Source: Dehalococcoidia bacterium
GTDB lineage: Bacteria > Chloroflexota > Dehalococcoidia > E44-bin15
Direction: 5' to 3'
Assembly: GCA_023129355.1 (NCBI GenBank)
Contig: JAGMCC010000003.1
Coordinates: 1-22,743 of the forward strand
Length of the DNA: 22,743 nt
The position numbers and the translations under genes are program-made. Numbering within the stretch: position 1 is the first letter of the stretch; each line of letters starts with the position of its first letter. Positions 21,476 to 22,743 of the stretch are shown piece by piece. A model generated the notes under the pieces. That model had not been told where the DNA came from. It saw only the letters and a list, made by a program, of their open reading frames with translations, and made no database searches.

Positions 21476-21505
21476 TTGACAGAACGTCCTTCTTGGGTGT
21501 ATAGG
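21476..21505 (+). promoter_or_regulatory. Repeated promoter module, copy 4 (dodecin gene)
   Basis: TTGACA (21476-21481), 18-base spacer, TATAGG (21500-21505), the same spacing and -10 as copies 1 and 3 although the spacer has diverged (CCTTCTTGGGTG in place of CTATTCGGTGGA). Start point about 25 bases before the ATG. Confidence 0.7.
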
Positions 21506-21536
21506 TAATTTCATCAACTGGCAAGAAAGGAGAAAC

Positions 21537-21752
21537 ATGGCAGAGAGCGTCTACAAGATTATCACGCTGGTGGGGACCAGCCCCGACTCGTGGGAGAAGG
21601 CTGCCGCGGCCGCGGTGTCGATGGCCTCAAAGACCCTTCGGGACCTCCGCATCGCCGAGATCGACGAGCTTGACATGCAGCTCGAGAACGGCAAGATTAT
21701 CAACTACCGCGCCAAGGTGAGGCTCTCCTTCAAGTACCAGGGAGGCGACTAA
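21537..21752 (+). CDS. Dodecin family flavin-binding protein
   Basis: Small dodecameric flavin-storage/buffering protein, 71 residues. The family sequence is nearly complete: VYKIITLVGTSPDSWEKAAAAAV with the flavin-stacking Trp19, ASKTLRDLRIAEIDELDMQL, and the closing IINYRAKVRLSFKYQ. Role: binds oxidised flavins and limits their photochemistry or toxicity. ATG with AAAGGAG upstream. It is driven by repeated promoter copy 4 and ended by a strong hairpin at 21857. The flavin-reductase-like gene at 5823 is far away, so no operon link. Confidence 0.93.
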   Translation: MAESVYKIITLVGTSPDSWEKAAAAAVSMASKTLRDLRIAEIDELDMQLENGKIINYRAKVRLSFKYQGGD

Positions 21753-21818
21753 GCTCTAGCCGGGGCAGGCGAACCCGCAGAGCAGGGCACTCTCACCACC
21801 GATGCGCAATGCTATGGG

Positions 21819-21838
21819 TAGGTAGTTTTGCCGATTGG
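21819..21838 (+). repeat. Orphan fragment of the repeated promoter module (copy 5)
   Basis: TAGGTAGTTTTGCCGATTGG matches 13818-13837 of copy 1 at 19 of 20 positions. Its -35 position holds TCACCA rather than TTGACA and no gene follows on this strand. Confidence 0.7.
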
Positions 21839-21856
21839 CACCTGCCCATGTATAAG

Positions 21857-21889
21857 AAGGAGAGGGTACCATCACAGTACCCTCTCCTT
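21857..21889. terminator. Bidirectional terminator between dodecin and zinc-ribbon genes
   Basis: Perfect 13-base-pair stem AAGGAGAGGGTAC/GTACCCTCTCCTT with a seven-base loop, in the gap between convergent genes. T-tracts are weak on both sides (TGGTGTT; CTTATA). The left arm contains a Shine-Dalgarno-like AAGGAGAGG, as found after promoter copy 1. Confidence 0.75.
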
Positions 21890-21903
21890 TGGTGTTACTC
21901 TTC

Positions 21904-22212
21904 TTAACCGCGATTCTGGGGCCTGACTTTGGCGTAGCACTCGCTGCAGTACACCGGTCGATCCTGTCGGGGCTGGAAAGGTACCTGCGTGTCTTTGCCA
22001 CAATCGGCACATACAGCGGGATACATTTCCCTCTGCCGCTGATCGCCATAGCCATCCCTGTAGCGCTGTTGTTTCCTGGCCGCTCGGCATTCAGGACAAC
22101 GCTTGGGCTCATTGGTGAAGCCCCTGTCAGCGAATAGAGCCTGCTCGTCTGCGCTAAAAGTGAAACTTGTGCCGCAATCCTGACACTCGAGGGTCTTGTC
22201 TACATAGTCCAT
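21904..22212 (-). CDS. Double zinc-ribbon protein
   Basis: 102-residue protein with two separate four-cysteine sets: Cys10/13 with Cys39/42 and Cys68/71 with Cys89/92. The first half (TLECQDCGTSFTFSADEQ, then NEPKRCPECR) is the probable zinc-ribbon 'zf-trcl' domain; the second (VCADCGKDTQVPFQPRQDRP then VYCSECY) is the CxxCx(n)CxxC domain found fused to it in many anaerobes and Chloroflexota. A basic linker (KQQRYRDGYGDQRQRE) joins them. Likely nucleic-acid or protein binding; exact role unknown. The frame is open from a TTG at 22218, but the ATG at 22212 is correctly spaced from AAGGAGG. Monocistronic. Confidence 0.85.
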   Translation of the reverse strand: MDYVDKTLECQDCGTSFTFSADEQALFADRGFTNEPKRCPECRAARKQQRYRDGYGDQRQREMYPAVCADCGKDTQVPFQPRQDRPVYCSECYAKVRPQNRG

Positions 22213-22218
22213 GGACAA

Positions 22219-22518
22219 CCTCCTTTCTTAATTACTTGGTCGCAGCTTGGTCATCCATGGCCTAGGGAATTCGCGAGGAATCACACAGGTTGGGAAATAC
22301 AAACTTTAAACCAGATAATATAGCATACCACATAATTGAGAGTGATGTCAAGTTGCAAGTGTGCGGTGTCCAGGACATACTATACACAACACGCTAACCA
22401 GCCCAACCATAATCAGTACCTAACTCAGCTAAAACTTCCAGGATAACTCCCTCAGCCTGCCCTCACCTTGTTGAACCCTATAACGCAAGAGCCCCAACAG
22501 ATGGGCTGAAGCCCACAG
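22219..22518. other. Intergenic region upstream of the zinc-ribbon gene
   Basis: Contains the zinc-ribbon promoter and leader. The remainder up to the acyl-CoA dehydrogenase stop shows no gene, repeat or terminator I can support. Confidence 0.4.
22322..22351 (-). promoter_or_regulatory. Promoter of the zinc-ribbon gene
   Basis: Minus strand TTGACA (22346-22351), 18-base spacer, TATGCT (22322-22327), with an AT-rich TATTATC just downstream. The leader would be about 100 bases; no clear structure or cold-shock box was identified. Confidence 0.55.
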
Positions 22519-22743
22519 CTACTCGTAGACCTTTTCCTCCGCCTCCCCTGCGTCCAGGGCATCGGCCTCCACATCCCGGCTCTCATCACCCCGGGACAGG
22601 AGGTCACGGTAGTACTCGTGCTGGATGATGAGGTTCATCACCTCGTTGGTGCCTGTCCAGATCATTGCCAGCCTGGTGTCGCGCAGCATGCGCTCGATGG
22701 GATACACACTGGTGTATCCGATGCCGCCCATGATCTGCATGGC
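22519..22743 (-). CDS. Acyl-CoA dehydrogenase, C-terminal part (cut by window edge)
   Basis: Only the last 75 codons are inside the window; the gene continues beyond 22743. AMQIMGGIGYTSVYPIERM, then RDTRLAMIWTGTNEVMNLII is the very typical C-terminal FAD-binding/helical region of acyl-CoA dehydrogenases (usual form 'QxxGGxGYxxexpveRxyRDarxxxIxeGTnEI'). At the position where many members have EGT, this protein has TGT, so the usual glutamate of that motif is absent here. The tail after HEYYRDLL is acidic and rich in Glu, Asp and Ala. Substrate class cannot be judged from this part. Confidence 0.9.
   Translation of the reverse strand, partial: AMQIMGGIGYTSVYPIERMLRDTRLAMIWTGTNEVMNLIIQHEYYRDLLSRGDESRDVEADALDAGEAEEKVYE

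Larger units (their letters stand above)
21135..21536. other. Divergent regulator-dodecin intergenic region
   Basis: Holds the regulator promoter at the left and dodecin promoter copy 4 at the right. Between them is a CCCAC/GTGGG hairpin followed by CTTTCT (about 21392-21411), a weak terminator-like signal, and a CTAACTATAGC segment resembling the repeats before comEA. No gene is supported. Confidence 0.5.

Overview
The window looks like a bacterial chromosome segment from Chloroflexota, most likely class Dehalococcoidia. This is inferred from gene content and order: rpsF-ssb-rpsR followed by a membrane-anchored prolyl isomerase, homoserine dehydrogenase and threonine synthase, frequent TTG/GTG starts, and a four-cysteine S18. 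No rRNA, tRNA or CRISPR array is visible, so the placement is not proven.

Region 1 (1-6973, + strand) reads as one long operon: rpsF, ssb, rpsR, a SurA/PpiC-type foldase, hom, thrC, a flavin-reductase-family protein and folE. Hom and ThrC are the branch of threonine synthesis that starts at aspartate semialdehyde. Between hom and thrC sits an AT-richer accessory block: a trypsin-like protease, a diverged fragment of the 5' end of thrC, an intact hicB and a hicA interrupted by an in-frame stop.

Region 2 (7065-10466, - strand) is an export operon: ABC ATPase, ABC-2 permease and a 14-helix DHA2-type MFS transporter. A 500-base repeat-rich spacer separates it from region 3 (10970-13006, - strand), which holds ilvE, an unknown membrane protein and a PAP2-family protein that lacks part of its catalytic motif.

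Region 3b (13007-13716) has a near-consensus promoter driving a candidate structured RNA of about 108 nt (H-type pseudoknot, bulged hairpin, intrinsic terminator), three more hairpins, and a small HNH protein.

Region 4 (13750-17015) contains a HEPN-like membrane protein, an Asp/Glu/hydantoin racemase and an SDR, each preceded by a copy of the same promoter-bearing repeat (TTGACA, 18 nt, TATAGG/TATACC plus conserved flanks). A decayed relative lies before comEA, another copy drives dodecin, and an orphan piece lies after dodecin.

Region 5 (17016-22743) has comEA-comEC (DNA uptake), a helix-turn-helix regulator, dodecin, a double zinc-ribbon protein and the C-terminal end of an acyl-CoA dehydrogenase cut by the window edge.

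The best candidates for something undescribed are the pseudoknotted RNA before the HNH gene, the dispersed promoter repeat, and the layered insertions at the thrC start.
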